In this document: positions 7,198-13,415 of the stretch, one piece after another
Position numbering within the stretch: position 1 is the first letter of the stretch
Layout of the letters: every line of letters starts with the position of its first letter
Assembly: GCA_903876815.1 (NCBI GenBank)
Contig: CAIRBL010000081.1
Coordinates: 1-17,842, forward strand
Source of the DNA: an uncultured bacterium
GTDB lineage: Bacteria; Patescibacteriota; Patescibacteriia; UBA1558; GWA2-36-10
DNA length: 17,842 bases
Reading direction: 5' to 3'
Position numbers and translations under genes: made by a program
Notes under the pieces: model-generated
What the model was told of the DNA's origin: nothing
Database searches by the model: none
Seen by the model: only the letters and a program-made list of their open reading frames with translations

Positions 7198-7861
7198 CCT
7201 ATTTAAAAAATATGGCAAATCTACCCAAGCTTTAAAAGATGTGAATTTTCACATCGAGCCAGGTGAATTTGTGTCTATCGTTGGTCAAAGTGGTTCCGGT
7301 AAATCAACTTTGATTAAAATAATTATTGCCGAAGAAAAAGCCGATAAAGGTCAAGTGGTTGTTGGTGGTTGGGATATTACACGTATCAAAGAAAGAGAAA
7401 TACCAACTTTGAGACGACAGCTAGGTGTGATATTTCAAGATTATAAATTATTAAGTAAAAAAACAGTGTTTGAAAATGTAGCTTTTGCTATGCAGGCTTG
7501 CGGTTTTAAGCAAAAAGATATCACCAAAACCGTGCATCAGATGTTAGCCTTGGTTGGTTTGAAAGATAAAGAAAATAGATACCCACACCAATTATCAGGT
7601 GGTGAACAACAAAGAGTGGCAATAGCTCGTAGTTTGGTGCACAAACCAAAACTTTTAGTAGCAGATGAGCCAACGGGAAATTTAGACTCTATCAACACTA
7701 GAGAAATTATTGATTTATTAAAAAAGATTAATAATTTAGGCACTACCATTGTTTTGGTTACACACAATAAAGATGTGGTCAATGGCTTAAAGAGTAGAGT
7801 TATTACACTAGACAATGGTGTTTTGATTTCTGATCAGAGCCAGGGTCGTTATTTACTATAA
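7181..7861 (+). CDS. ftsE: Cell division ATP-binding protein FtsE
   Basis: ABC-type ATPase that pairs with FtsX on the cytoplasmic face and drives activation of septal wall hydrolases or their regulators. The 226 residues carry Walker A GQSGSGKST (35-43), Q-loop FQDYKLL (85-91; this FQD followed by Leu-Leu is typical of FtsE), signature LSGGEQQR (138-145), Walker B LLVADEP (158-164), D-loop NLDS (167-170) and switch His195. Length is normal for FtsE. The ATG at 7181 lies inside the end of the preceding RlpA-like gene (17-base overlap, different frame), and ftsX starts 13 bases after the stop. All catalytic positions are intact, so the protein should hydrolyse ATP. Confidence 0.96.
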   Translation: MIQVTNLFKKYGKSTQALKDVNFHIEPGEFVSIVGQSGSGKSTLIKIIIAEEKADKGQVVVGGWDITRIKEREIPTLRRQLGVIFQDYKLLSKKTVFENVAFAMQACGFKQKDITKTVHQMLALVGLKDKENRYPHQLSGGEQQRVAIARSLVHKPKLLVADEPTGNLDSINTREIIDLLKKINNLGTTIVLVTHNKDVVNGLKSRVITLDNGVLISDQSQGRYLL

Positions 7862-7874
7862 AAATAAAAAATAT

Positions 7875-8792
7875 ATGATAAGTTTTTTTCGGGTTATTAA
7901 ATTTGCTTTCCAAGGATTTTTTAGAAATTTTTGGCTTTCTTTGGTAACAGTGACCATGATGTTGATGGCTTTATTTTCTACCACCTTATTAATCGGTATT
8001 GATTATATCAAAGAAGCTACCTTGGAAGGTGTAAATAAAAAAGTAGATATTTTAGTCTCTTTAAAAGTTGACACAGATAGAGAGGACGTGGAATTGTTAG
8101 CGACCGACTTAGAGACAATGACAGAAGTGAAGAAAGTGACTATTATTACGCCCGAAGAAAATAGAGTTTTATATGAACAGTCCAACTTGGACGAACAAGC
8201 CAAGAAAGTTTTGGAAATTTTTGCTCCAGATGAAAATCCTTTTGGTTTTTCTTTGGCAGTTCAAGCTAATAATTTGTCACAGTATGATGCTATTTTGAGT
8301 TTTATTGGACAAGATAAATATAAAAATTTAGTGGATAATAGTGATTTTAATGATTTTGATACTTTTGTAGCAAAAATAGAAAATTTATCTAAAGTGATAA
8401 ATAAATATAGTTGGTATGTGATTTTAGCATTTTTATTGATTTCGATTGTGGTGATTTTTAATACTATTCGTATTAGTATTTATAGTCGCAAGGATGAAAT
8501 TCAGATTATGAAGCTAGTCGGCGCTGGTAATTGGTTTGTCAAAATGCCTTTTATTTTAGAAAGTATTTTGTATGCAGTGGCTTCAGTGGCTTTGTTGATA
8601 GTGGTGGTTTATCCAATTATAAATTTTATTCAGCCTTCCCTGAATGCTTATTTTCAAGATGTGAATGTGATTAATATTTTAGAATATTTTCATTCGAATT
8701 TTTTCCGTATTTTTGGTTTACAATTTTTGGTTTTGGCTTTGATAAATATTTTGAGCACCTCTATTGCTATTCGTAAATATTTACGCATTTAA
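7875..8792 (+). CDS. ftsX: Cell division membrane protein FtsX
   Basis: Membrane partner of FtsE. The 305 residues match FtsX layout: a cytoplasmic amphipathic N-terminus (FFRVIKFAFQGFFRNFW), TM1 about 20-42, a large extracytoplasmic loop 43-176 (the part that in other bacteria contacts wall hydrolases or EnvC/RipC/PcsB-type partners), TM2 about 178-200, the conserved cytoplasmic segment SRKDEIQIMKLVGAGNWF (204-221), TM3 about 228-250, and TM4 about 276-298 with a basic end RKYLRI. It follows ftsE by 13 bases and is the last gene of the operon, ending at a strong terminator. No M23 hydrolase or EnvC-like gene lies next to it, so the partner may be the RlpA-like protein or be encoded elsewhere. 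Confidence 0.95.
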   Translation: MISFFRVIKFAFQGFFRNFWLSLVTVTMMLMALFSTTLLIGIDYIKEATLEGVNKKVDILVSLKVDTDREDVELLATDLETMTEVKKVTIITPEENRVLYEQSNLDEQAKKVLEIFAPDENPFGFSLAVQANNLSQYDAILSFIGQDKYKNLVDNSDFNDFDTFVAKIENLSKVINKYSWYVILAFLLISIVVIFNTIRISIYSRKDEIQIMKLVGAGNWFVKMPFILESILYAVASVALLIVVVYPIINFIQPSLNAYFQDVNVINILEYFHSNFFRIFGLQFLVLALINILSTSIAIRKYLRI

Positions 8793-8804
8793 TTTTATAA
8801 ACAT

Positions 8805-8834
8805 AAAACACCCTGGCATCTGCCAGGGTGTTTT
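8805..8834. terminator. Strong bidirectional terminator between ftsX and rpmA
   Basis: A perfect 14-bp inverted repeat (8805-8818 with 8821-8834) has a GC-rich core CACCCTGGCA/TGCCAGGGTG, AAAA on the left and TTTTT on the right. It serves ftsX on the plus strand and rpmA on the minus strand. Confidence 0.95.
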
Positions 8835-8843
8835 TGAAATGTT

Positions 8844-9131
8844 TTATTTAGTTTCAGTAGGAAGAATGTCGATAAATCTGGTTTCTTTTAGTGAACCGTC
8901 AAATTTTCTTTTTTTGATTTTTCTAAATTTAATAAAACCAGAGATAGTAGCAAACAAGGTATCATCTACGCCTTTTTTGACATTTAAACCTGGATGAAAT
9001 TTACTACCTCTTTGACGAACCAAAATATTACCGGCTTTTGCAAATTGACCAGCAAATAATTTGACTCCCAAACGTTTACTAACGGAATCACGGCCTAAAC
9101 TAGTGGATCCGCCTGCTTTCTTATGTGCCAT
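8844..9131 (-). CDS. rpmA: 50S ribosomal protein bL27
   Basis: Large-subunit ribosomal protein whose N-terminal tail reaches the peptidyl transferase centre. The 95 residues begin MAHKKAGGSTSLGRDS, the classic bL27 opening, followed by RLGVKLFAGQFAKAGNILVRQRG (quoted in part) and KFHPG, all canonical. The N-terminus starts directly with MAHKKAGG, so there is no cleavable extension of the Firmicutes type. The C-terminal tail (about 63-95) is basic and then acidic. The gene normally follows rplU (bL21), but here it stands alone with its own consensus promoter and terminator, so rplU must be elsewhere. Confidence 0.97.
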   Translation of the reverse strand: MAHKKAGGSTSLGRDSVSKRLGVKLFAGQFAKAGNILVRQRGSKFHPGLNVKKGVDDTLFATISGFIKFRKIKKRKFDGSLKETRFIDILPTETK

Positions 9132-9177
9132 ATACTATTCTTAATGTTTTTTACTTTAATTTAATAAAAGTATCAAT

Positions 9178-9206
9178 ATAATAGCTAATTTTTTCATTTA
9201 TGTCAA
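9178..9206 (-). promoter_or_regulatory. rpmA promoter, near consensus
   Basis: Minus-strand TTGACA (9201-9206), 17-base spacer, TATTAT (9178-9183). This is the best -35 in the window. Start near 9171 leaves about 40 bases of leader, longer than for most genes here, but no clear Shine-Dalgarno motif precedes the ATG. Confidence 0.8.
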
Positions 9207-9251
9207 GTAAATACCGTATTTAGCCAAAAAACTGTTTTGTGCCGTTTTTTG

Positions 9252-9260
9252 TGGTATAAT
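9252..9260 (+). promoter_or_regulatory. Extended -10 promoter of the lipoprotein gene
   Basis: TGGTATAAT with no good -35. Start near 9267, leader about 13 bases, no ribosome binding motif. It is divergent from the rpmA promoter, with the two cores about 45 bases apart. Confidence 0.65.
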
Positions 9261-9279
9261 AACACTAATAAAGCATTAT

Positions 9280-9861
9280 ATGAAAAAAAGCCTATATTTA
9301 TTGATTTTATTCATAGCCTTGTTTATGGCGGCCTGTAGCCAGAAAACAGGTTTGGACTCAAATACTCAAGATTTGCCCTCAGTGAATGTTGATATGATAA
9401 ACGCAAATAATGAGCAAAACAAGGATATTATGGGGGATTGGCTTTATTTTGCTTATGGTTCAAATATGAATTCTGATAGAATGCAGGATCGTTGTGGGGC
9501 AGATAATTTTACGGACTTAGGTAAAGCCAATTTAGTCGGCTATGATTTTTATTTTTATGGCAAAGGTCACGCAAATATTAAACTTTATGCCAGCAAGATG
9601 ATTGAGGGTGTGCTGTGGAATATTAATGAAGAATGTTTGAAAAAATTAGATCAAGTAGAGGGTTATCCAAATGTTTATCAAAGACAAGCGGTCAAAGTCA
9701 ATTGGCAAAATAAAAATATTTTAGCTCAAGTTTATATAGTAGAAAAAGATAATACAAGATCTAAACCTAGTGCTGAGTATTTACAAACTGTCTTAACTGG
9801 TGCTCAAGAGCATAATTTGTCAGAAAATTATATTCAGAAAATAAAAGCTTTGGCAGAATAA
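9280..9861 (+). CDS. Lipoprotein with gamma-glutamylcyclotransferase (GGCT/AIG2-like) fold
   Basis: Predicted lipid-anchored extracytoplasmic enzyme of 193 residues. Residues 1-19 form a lipoprotein signal (KK, hydrophobic core, MAAC lipobox with Cys19). A polar linker follows to about residue 52. The rest is a GGCT-like domain: YFAYGSNMNSDRM (56-68) matches the YGS(N/D) substrate-binding loop, GVLWNI (110-115) is the central strand, and LDQVEGYPNVYQRQ (123-136) contains the conserved Glu127 expected to act as acid/base. Members convert gamma-glutamyl compounds to 5-oxoproline, but they are usually cytosolic, so an exported one is unusual and the substrate is unknown. The Met at lipobox -3 is less common than Leu. 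The gene is monocistronic and ends three bases before the convergent small gene at 9865. Confidence 0.85.
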   Translation: MKKSLYLLILFIALFMAACSQKTGLDSNTQDLPSVNVDMINANNEQNKDIMGDWLYFAYGSNMNSDRMQDRCGADNFTDLGKANLVGYDFYFYGKGHANIKLYASKMIEGVLWNINEECLKKLDQVEGYPNVYQRQAVKVNWQNKNILAQVYIVEKDNTRSKPSAEYLQTVLTGAQEHNLSENYIQKIKALAE

Positions 9862-9864
9862 ATT

Positions 9865-10008
9865 TTATAACAGATCTAACTTACGATAAGGCAGAATAAA
9901 GCGTCGTTTGTTTTTATTTGTTAAACGTTGATAGTATCTTTTGATAATACCACGTCTTAAGATAGGTATGTTGCGATACCAAATTTTAATTTGACGAATT
10001 TTAGACAT
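9865..10008 (-). CDS. Small highly basic protein downstream of lexA (47 aa)
   Basis: A short frame on the minus strand runs from ATG (10006-10008) to TAA (9865-9867). The 47-residue product has about 15 Lys/Arg and a single acidic residue, with aromatic residues in YR, YY and PYRK contexts and no membrane helix (starts MSKIRQIKIWYRNIP). I do not recognise the family. It begins six bases after the lexA stop with no promoter between, so it should be co-transcribed with lexA and share its SOS control. The charge suggests nucleic acid or ribosome binding, which is inference only. Support for reality: it fills the gap between two genes almost exactly, has a proper ATG, and uses codons like its neighbours. 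It could still be a chance frame. Confidence 0.6.
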   Translation of the reverse strand: MSKIRQIKIWYRNIPILRRGIIKRYYQRLTNKNKRRFILPYRKLDLL

Positions 10009-10014
10009 AGTATT

Positions 10015-10614
10015 TTAAACAAATTTTCTTAAAACAGCTCTAACAATGCCTTGAATGGCTGGGTTTTTTGCATAAATAGGTTTCATGGTGCGATTGGCTG
10101 GCTGTAAGCGAATACGGTTTTCTTCACGAAAATATTTTTTGAGAGTGGCATAAGTATTATCCAGTAACGCCACGACTACATCGCCATTATGAGGATAAAA
10201 ATTTCTTTCAACAATCACATAGTCACCGTCTAAAATCCCTTCTTCAATCATTGATTCACCTTTGACTTTGAGAACGTAGCTATTTTCATCACGCACAAAG
10301 CTTTGAGGCACAGCAATAGACTCGTTTTCTTGAATAGCCTCAATAGGCTCACCAGCAGTAATCAGTCCAACTAGTGGAAGCTCAATGGCTTTGCCGAAGC
10401 GTTGTGTGACAACTTCCAGAGAACGTGCGGCATTGTGGTTACTTGTAATCAATCCTTTGTCTTCTAGAGCTTTGAGATGCTCATGCACAGTGGCGGTGGA
10501 GGACAGGCCAAAGTAGTCAGCTATTTCTCGATAGCTAGGTGCGTATTCATTGGTCTGAATAAACTGTGTGACAAAGTCTAAAATTTCTTTTTGTTTTTTT
10601 GTTAAGTTAGACAT
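10015..10614 (-). CDS. lexA: LexA repressor, SOS response
   Basis: Transcriptional repressor of DNA damage genes that cleaves itself when RecA filaments form. The 199 residues hold a winged helix-turn-helix (1-66; PSYREIADYFGLSSTATVHEHL with the recognition helix about 38-47, closer to Gram-positive LexA than to E. coli), a linker, and an S24-type protease domain. The cleavage site is Ala87-Gly88 in LITAGEP. The catalytic dyad is Ser121 (VKGESM) and Lys159 (ATLKKY). All are intact. The opening MSNLTKKQKEILDFV is typical. The gene is first of a two-gene unit with the small basic protein six bases downstream. Its promoter contains a direct-repeat operator, so autoregulation is likely. Confidence 0.96.
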   Translation of the reverse strand: MSNLTKKQKEILDFVTQFIQTNEYAPSYREIADYFGLSSTATVHEHLKALEDKGLITSNHNAARSLEVVTQRFGKAIELPLVGLITAGEPIEAIQENESIAVPQSFVRDENSYVLKVKGESMIEEGILDGDYVIVERNFYPHNGDVVVALLDNTYATLKKYFREENRIRLQPANRTMKPIYAKNPAIQGIVRAVLRKFV

Positions 10615-10639
10615 ATGATTGTTTTATTTATCTATTTAC

Positions 10640-10668
10640 ATTATATACCGAACAAAAACCGAATGCAA
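10640..10668 (-). promoter_or_regulatory. lexA promoter
   Basis: Minus-strand TTGCAT (10663-10668), exactly 17 bases of spacer, then TATAAT (10640-10645). Start near 10633, leader about 19 bases with no Shine-Dalgarno motif. The spacer holds the putative LexA operator. Confidence 0.8.
10647..10664 (-). promoter_or_regulatory. Putative LexA operator, direct repeat in the promoter spacer
   Basis: Read on the minus strand the site is ATTCGGTTTTTGTTCGGT. TTCGGT occurs twice with an 11-base period, giving (A/G)TTC-N7-GTTC. This spacing is like the alphaproteobacterial SOS box (GTTC-N7-GTTC), while the half-site complement CGAAC matches the Gram-positive SOS half-site. No inverted GAAC-N4-GTTC palindrome is present. 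Placement between -35 and -10 fits repression by blocking polymerase. Confidence 0.6.
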
Positions 10669-10710
10669 GTATGTGCCTGTGGATAAGTCTTTTTTGTTGA
10701 TTTATAATTT

Positions 10711-10739
10711 AAAAAAAGCCCCAGCGGATGCTGGAGCTT
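10711..10739 (-). terminator. Intrinsic terminator of the PEGA protein gene
   Basis: Minus-strand hairpin AGCTCCAGC-ATCC-GCTGGGGCT (one G-U or mismatch position) is followed by a run of seven T (10711-10717). It lies five bases after the stop of the upstream minus-strand gene and separates it from the lexA promoter. Confidence 0.9.
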
Positions 10740-10743
10740 TTGT

Positions 10744-12012
10744 TTATTGAATTTCTATATAGAAGTTTTCTTCTTCGGTCAGGATAAATAAACGGTCGCC
10801 TTTTTTATTAAACAAGTACATTTTCTTTAAAGGGTCTTCTAGAACTTTTACGTTGTTACGATAATCTCGACCATCTAATTCATAAATATGTGTTAAATTG
10901 TTTGTTTCACTGAGGAAGTAACTACCATTCGGGTGCCATTTAACTTCAGAGACAATTTGGGAAGAACGGTCAATAATTTCTTTATAGTTATCATTATAAT
11001 CATACAAAATAGTTTGATAGCCATCATTGATGAGTAGAAACTTACCATAAATTTCTACCAAGGTAGCAGGAATAATCATGAGCTCTTCTTTTGGTCTTTG
11101 TAAATATAGTCTAGAGCCTAGAGATACTATCAAGTAGTCGTCGTCAGCTAATAGGGCGCGAATTTTACCTAAAGGTAAATTTTTTAATTCACGTACCACA
11201 ATATCTTGTTCTTTGTGTAATTGTTGCACATGACCATTAGTTTTTTCATCAGTTTGTACGATGATATATTGTCCAGTGAGATCAAAATCAACGATGTTAT
11301 CAATCTTTTTACTTGCTTTGTTTAAAGCAATGTTATAGCGCCACAAAGTTTGGTCACTTAAATACCATAAAACATAAGGGTCTTGGTTGTCCCATTTTAT
11401 TTTATCTAATTTTGGTAGAGATAAAGTTTCAATTTTTTGTTGATTAAGATCAAAAATTTTATATTGTTTTTGTAAAATTAACATTTTTTGATCATCTGGT
11501 GACCAATCGATTAAGTTAGTATCTTGATCAAAGGTATAAGTAGCTGCTACATTTGCTTGTTCTGTATTGACGCGCCATAGGGTTTGGTTTTCTAGATAAG
11601 CGTATTTATCTTGATTTTTGTTGACCAGATAATTTAAAGCGCCTGGACCCAAAGCAACTTTTTTTTGTTCAGTCAAAAATAAAGCTACATCTTCAATAAA
11701 AGTAGTTTCACCAGTTTTGACGTTGAGTTTTTTGTGCCAATTAATAAAACCTTCTTTGCTTATTTCTATAAAGTGTTCTCCTGGTTTGACATTGGTAATT
11801 TGTGCTGGAGTTTTGTATTTACTCTTTTTTTGGTCAATAGAAATATTAGAATTACGTGGGTATGATTTAATAAAAAAAGCCCCATTTTTTTCAATCAAAT
11901 TGCTATTAAAATTATAGCGATAGCCCAAAGAATAAAAAATTAATAATGGGGCTAAGATGAAAAATAGGAGGAAAAAGCTCAAATATGTGAAACGTCGCAA
12001 GGCTAAGCTCAT
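10744..12012 (-). CDS. Membrane protein with PEGA domain and beta-propeller-like region
   Basis: Bitopic protein with most of its mass outside the membrane. From the ATG at 12010-12012 it is 422 residues; an in-frame TTG at 12025-12027 would add five. A basic start (LALRRF) and a membrane helix at about 8-30 are followed by a PEGA domain at about 46-112 (SYPRNSNISID, YKTPAQITNVKPGEHFIEIS, KEGFINW), a surface-associated fold. From about 116 on come repeated short strands with WSPDD, WHPNGSYFLS and similar turns, the look of a WD40/TolB-type propeller, with about six blades possible. No catalytic motif was seen. The function is unknown; a role in binding wall or envelope components is inferred from PEGA. 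It is divergent from murA with overlapping promoters and has its own terminator. Confidence 0.8.
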   Translation of the reverse strand: MSLALRRFTYLSFFLLFFILAPLLIFYSLGYRYNFNSNLIEKNGAFFIKSYPRNSNISIDQKKSKYKTPAQITNVKPGEHFIEISKEGFINWHKKLNVKTGETTFIEDVALFLTEQKKVALGPGALNYLVNKNQDKYAYLENQTLWRVNTEQANVAATYTFDQDTNLIDWSPDDQKMLILQKQYKIFDLNQQKIETLSLPKLDKIKWDNQDPYVLWYLSDQTLWRYNIALNKASKKIDNIVDFDLTGQYIIVQTDEKTNGHVQQLHKEQDIVVRELKNLPLGKIRALLADDDYLIVSLGSRLYLQRPKEELMIIPATLVEIYGKFLLINDGYQTILYDYNDNYKEIIDRSSQIVSEVKWHPNGSYFLSETNNLTHIYELDGRDYRNNVKVLEDPLKKMYLFNKKGDRLFILTEEENFYIEIQ

Positions 12013-12057
12013 TTTTTTGATATTCAATAAATGTTAAGTTTTACTTAAAATAAATCT

Positions 12058-12090
12058 TGTTTAATCTCAAGATTTAAGGTATGATAATAT
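12058..12090 (+). promoter_or_regulatory. murA operon promoter
   Basis: TTGTTT (12058-12063) with -10 candidates TATGAT (12080-12085, 16-base spacer) or TGATAATAT (12082-12090, extended). Start is between about 12092 and 12097, leader 14-19 bases, no ribosome binding motif. The exact -10 is ambiguous. Confidence 0.5.
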
Positions 12091-12119
12091 TATAACATTA
12101 TTACTATACTATGTCTCAA
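12089..12119 (-). promoter_or_regulatory. Promoter of the PEGA protein gene, overlapping the murA start
   Basis: Minus-strand extended -10 TGTTATAAT (12089-12097) with a poor -35 (TTGAGA, 12114-12119, 19-base spacer) that lies in the first codons of murA. Start near 12082; the leader of about 70 bases to the ATG is the longest in the window. Confidence 0.55.
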
Positions 12120-13412
12120 TTTATTATTCAAGGTGGTAACAAACTCAAGGGTTCGATTGAAGTGGCGGGTTTTAAAAATTCAACTACGCCAATTTTAGCT
12201 GCTTGTGTCTTAACCAAAGAAAAAATTACTTTACACAATGTGCCGGTCATAGAAGATGTAAAGAAAATGATTCAAATTTTGGTTTCCATGGGCGTCAAAG
12301 TGACTTGGTTGGATAAACATAGCTTAACATTGGATGCTGCTGATTTGGATCCAGAAAAACTAGATATGGATTTGATGAGTACCATGCGTTCTTCAATCCT
12401 TTTGATGGGCGCAATGGTTGGTCGTTTTGGTAAGATCAGAACTAAAGCACCAGGTGGTTGTCAGATTGGCGCTAGACCGATGGATACACATTTTAAAGCT
12501 TTTCATCATTTGGGTGTAGATGTGCAGTTTGATGGTAAGTATTATATTTTAGAAAAAAAACAAGCAGCAGATACGGAGATAGTGATGAATGAATTTTCAG
12601 TCACTGGTACAGAAAATATTATTTTGGCCGCCTCTATTAATCAAGGGGAAATCAAAATTCGTGTGGCAGCTGCAGACCCTAGCGTACAAGATTTGTGTTG
12701 GTTTTTGGAAACTTTAGGTTTAGAAATCAAAGGTATTGGCACGCATGAATTAACCATCAAGGGAACAAGGGTTTTGCATGGTGGCGAGTACCATATTATG
12801 CCGGATCCGATAGAAACTGGTACTTTTATCGCTTTAGCTGGCGTGACTAGATCAGAAATCAATATTTTGAATACGGCACCTCATTTTTTGGCTCTGGAGT
12901 TAGAAAAATTTAAAGAAGCTGGTCTTAAAATAGAAATTAGCAATTTAGATTTAGCAGCTAATAAACATTATAAATTAGCCAACATCAAAGTAGATGGCCG
13001 AGTGGATTTGCAAGCTGTTGGTAAAGTCCATGATATGCCTTATCCTGGTTTTGCTGCTGACTTGATTCAGCCTTTTACTGCTTTGATGACGCAAGCCAAA
13101 GGCACAACTTTGATTCATGATTGGATGTATGATGGTCGAATGAAATATATTTCTGAGCTGAAAAAAATGGGAGCAAATTTGATAGTTTCTGATCCTCATC
13201 GTGTAGTAGTAATTGGACCTTCTCCACTATATGGTAAAGAAGTGACAAGTTTTGATTTGCGCGCTGGCGCTACCTTGATCATTGCAGCTTTGGCTGCTAC
13301 TGGCAAAAGCGTGATAGACAACGTTTATCAGGTAGATAGAGGTTATCAATTTTTAGATAAAAGATTAGCCGCTTTAGGCGCCAAGATTGAAAGAATTAAC
13401 GACAAAGATTAA
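12111..13412 (+). CDS. murA: UDP-N-acetylglucosamine 1-carboxyvinyltransferase (MurA)
   Basis: Cytoplasmic enzyme for the first committed step of peptidoglycan synthesis, moving enolpyruvate from PEP to UDP-GlcNAc. The 433 residues show the two-domain EPT fold with Lys22-Asn23 (GFKNSTTPILAA; most MurA have KNAALPILAA, so this is a variant), catalytic Cys117 in APGGCQIGARPMD, and Asp317 in YPGFAADLIQPF, the general base position. The Cys is the residue fosfomycin alkylates, so a Cys-to-Asp resistant form is not present. The segment HDWMYDGRMKY replaces the common ExxFExRF motif, another lineage variant. Length is near the usual 420-430. It begins the murA-ctpA-rplI unit; the next gene starts three bases after the stop. 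Confidence 0.95.
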   Translation: MSQFIIQGGNKLKGSIEVAGFKNSTTPILAACVLTKEKITLHNVPVIEDVKKMIQILVSMGVKVTWLDKHSLTLDAADLDPEKLDMDLMSTMRSSILLMGAMVGRFGKIRTKAPGGCQIGARPMDTHFKAFHHLGVDVQFDGKYYILEKKQAADTEIVMNEFSVTGTENIILAASINQGEIKIRVAAADPSVQDLCWFLETLGLEIKGIGTHELTIKGTRVLHGGEYHIMPDPIETGTFIALAGVTRSEINILNTAPHFLALELEKFKEAGLKIEISNLDLAANKHYKLANIKVDGRVDLQAVGKVHDMPYPGFAADLIQPFTALMTQAKGTTLIHDWMYDGRMKYISELKKMGANLIVSDPHRVVVIGPSPLYGKEVTSFDLRAGATLIIAALAATGKSVIDNVYQVDRGYQFLDKRLAALGAKIERINDKD

Positions 13413-13415
13413 TTT

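Noticed and set aside
8764..8997. A 77-codon plus-strand frame across the ftsX end, the terminator and rpmA
   Set aside because: It crosses a perfect terminator and is antisense to the canonical bL27 gene.
10621..10690. Gram-positive type palindromic SOS box (CGAAC-N4-GTTCG) upstream of lexA
   Set aside because: The CGAAC half-site is present but the second half is in direct, not inverted, orientation.
12013..12027. TTG start adding five residues to the PEGA protein
   Set aside because: An ATG lies 15 bases downstream, just before the basic residues and membrane helix, and no ribosome binding site favours the TTG.
12641..13199. Two minus-strand frames within murA
   Set aside because: Both are antisense to a canonical enzyme gene and show no coding character or promoter; the same applies to antisense frames in corA, ftsE, ftsX, ctpA and pyrG.
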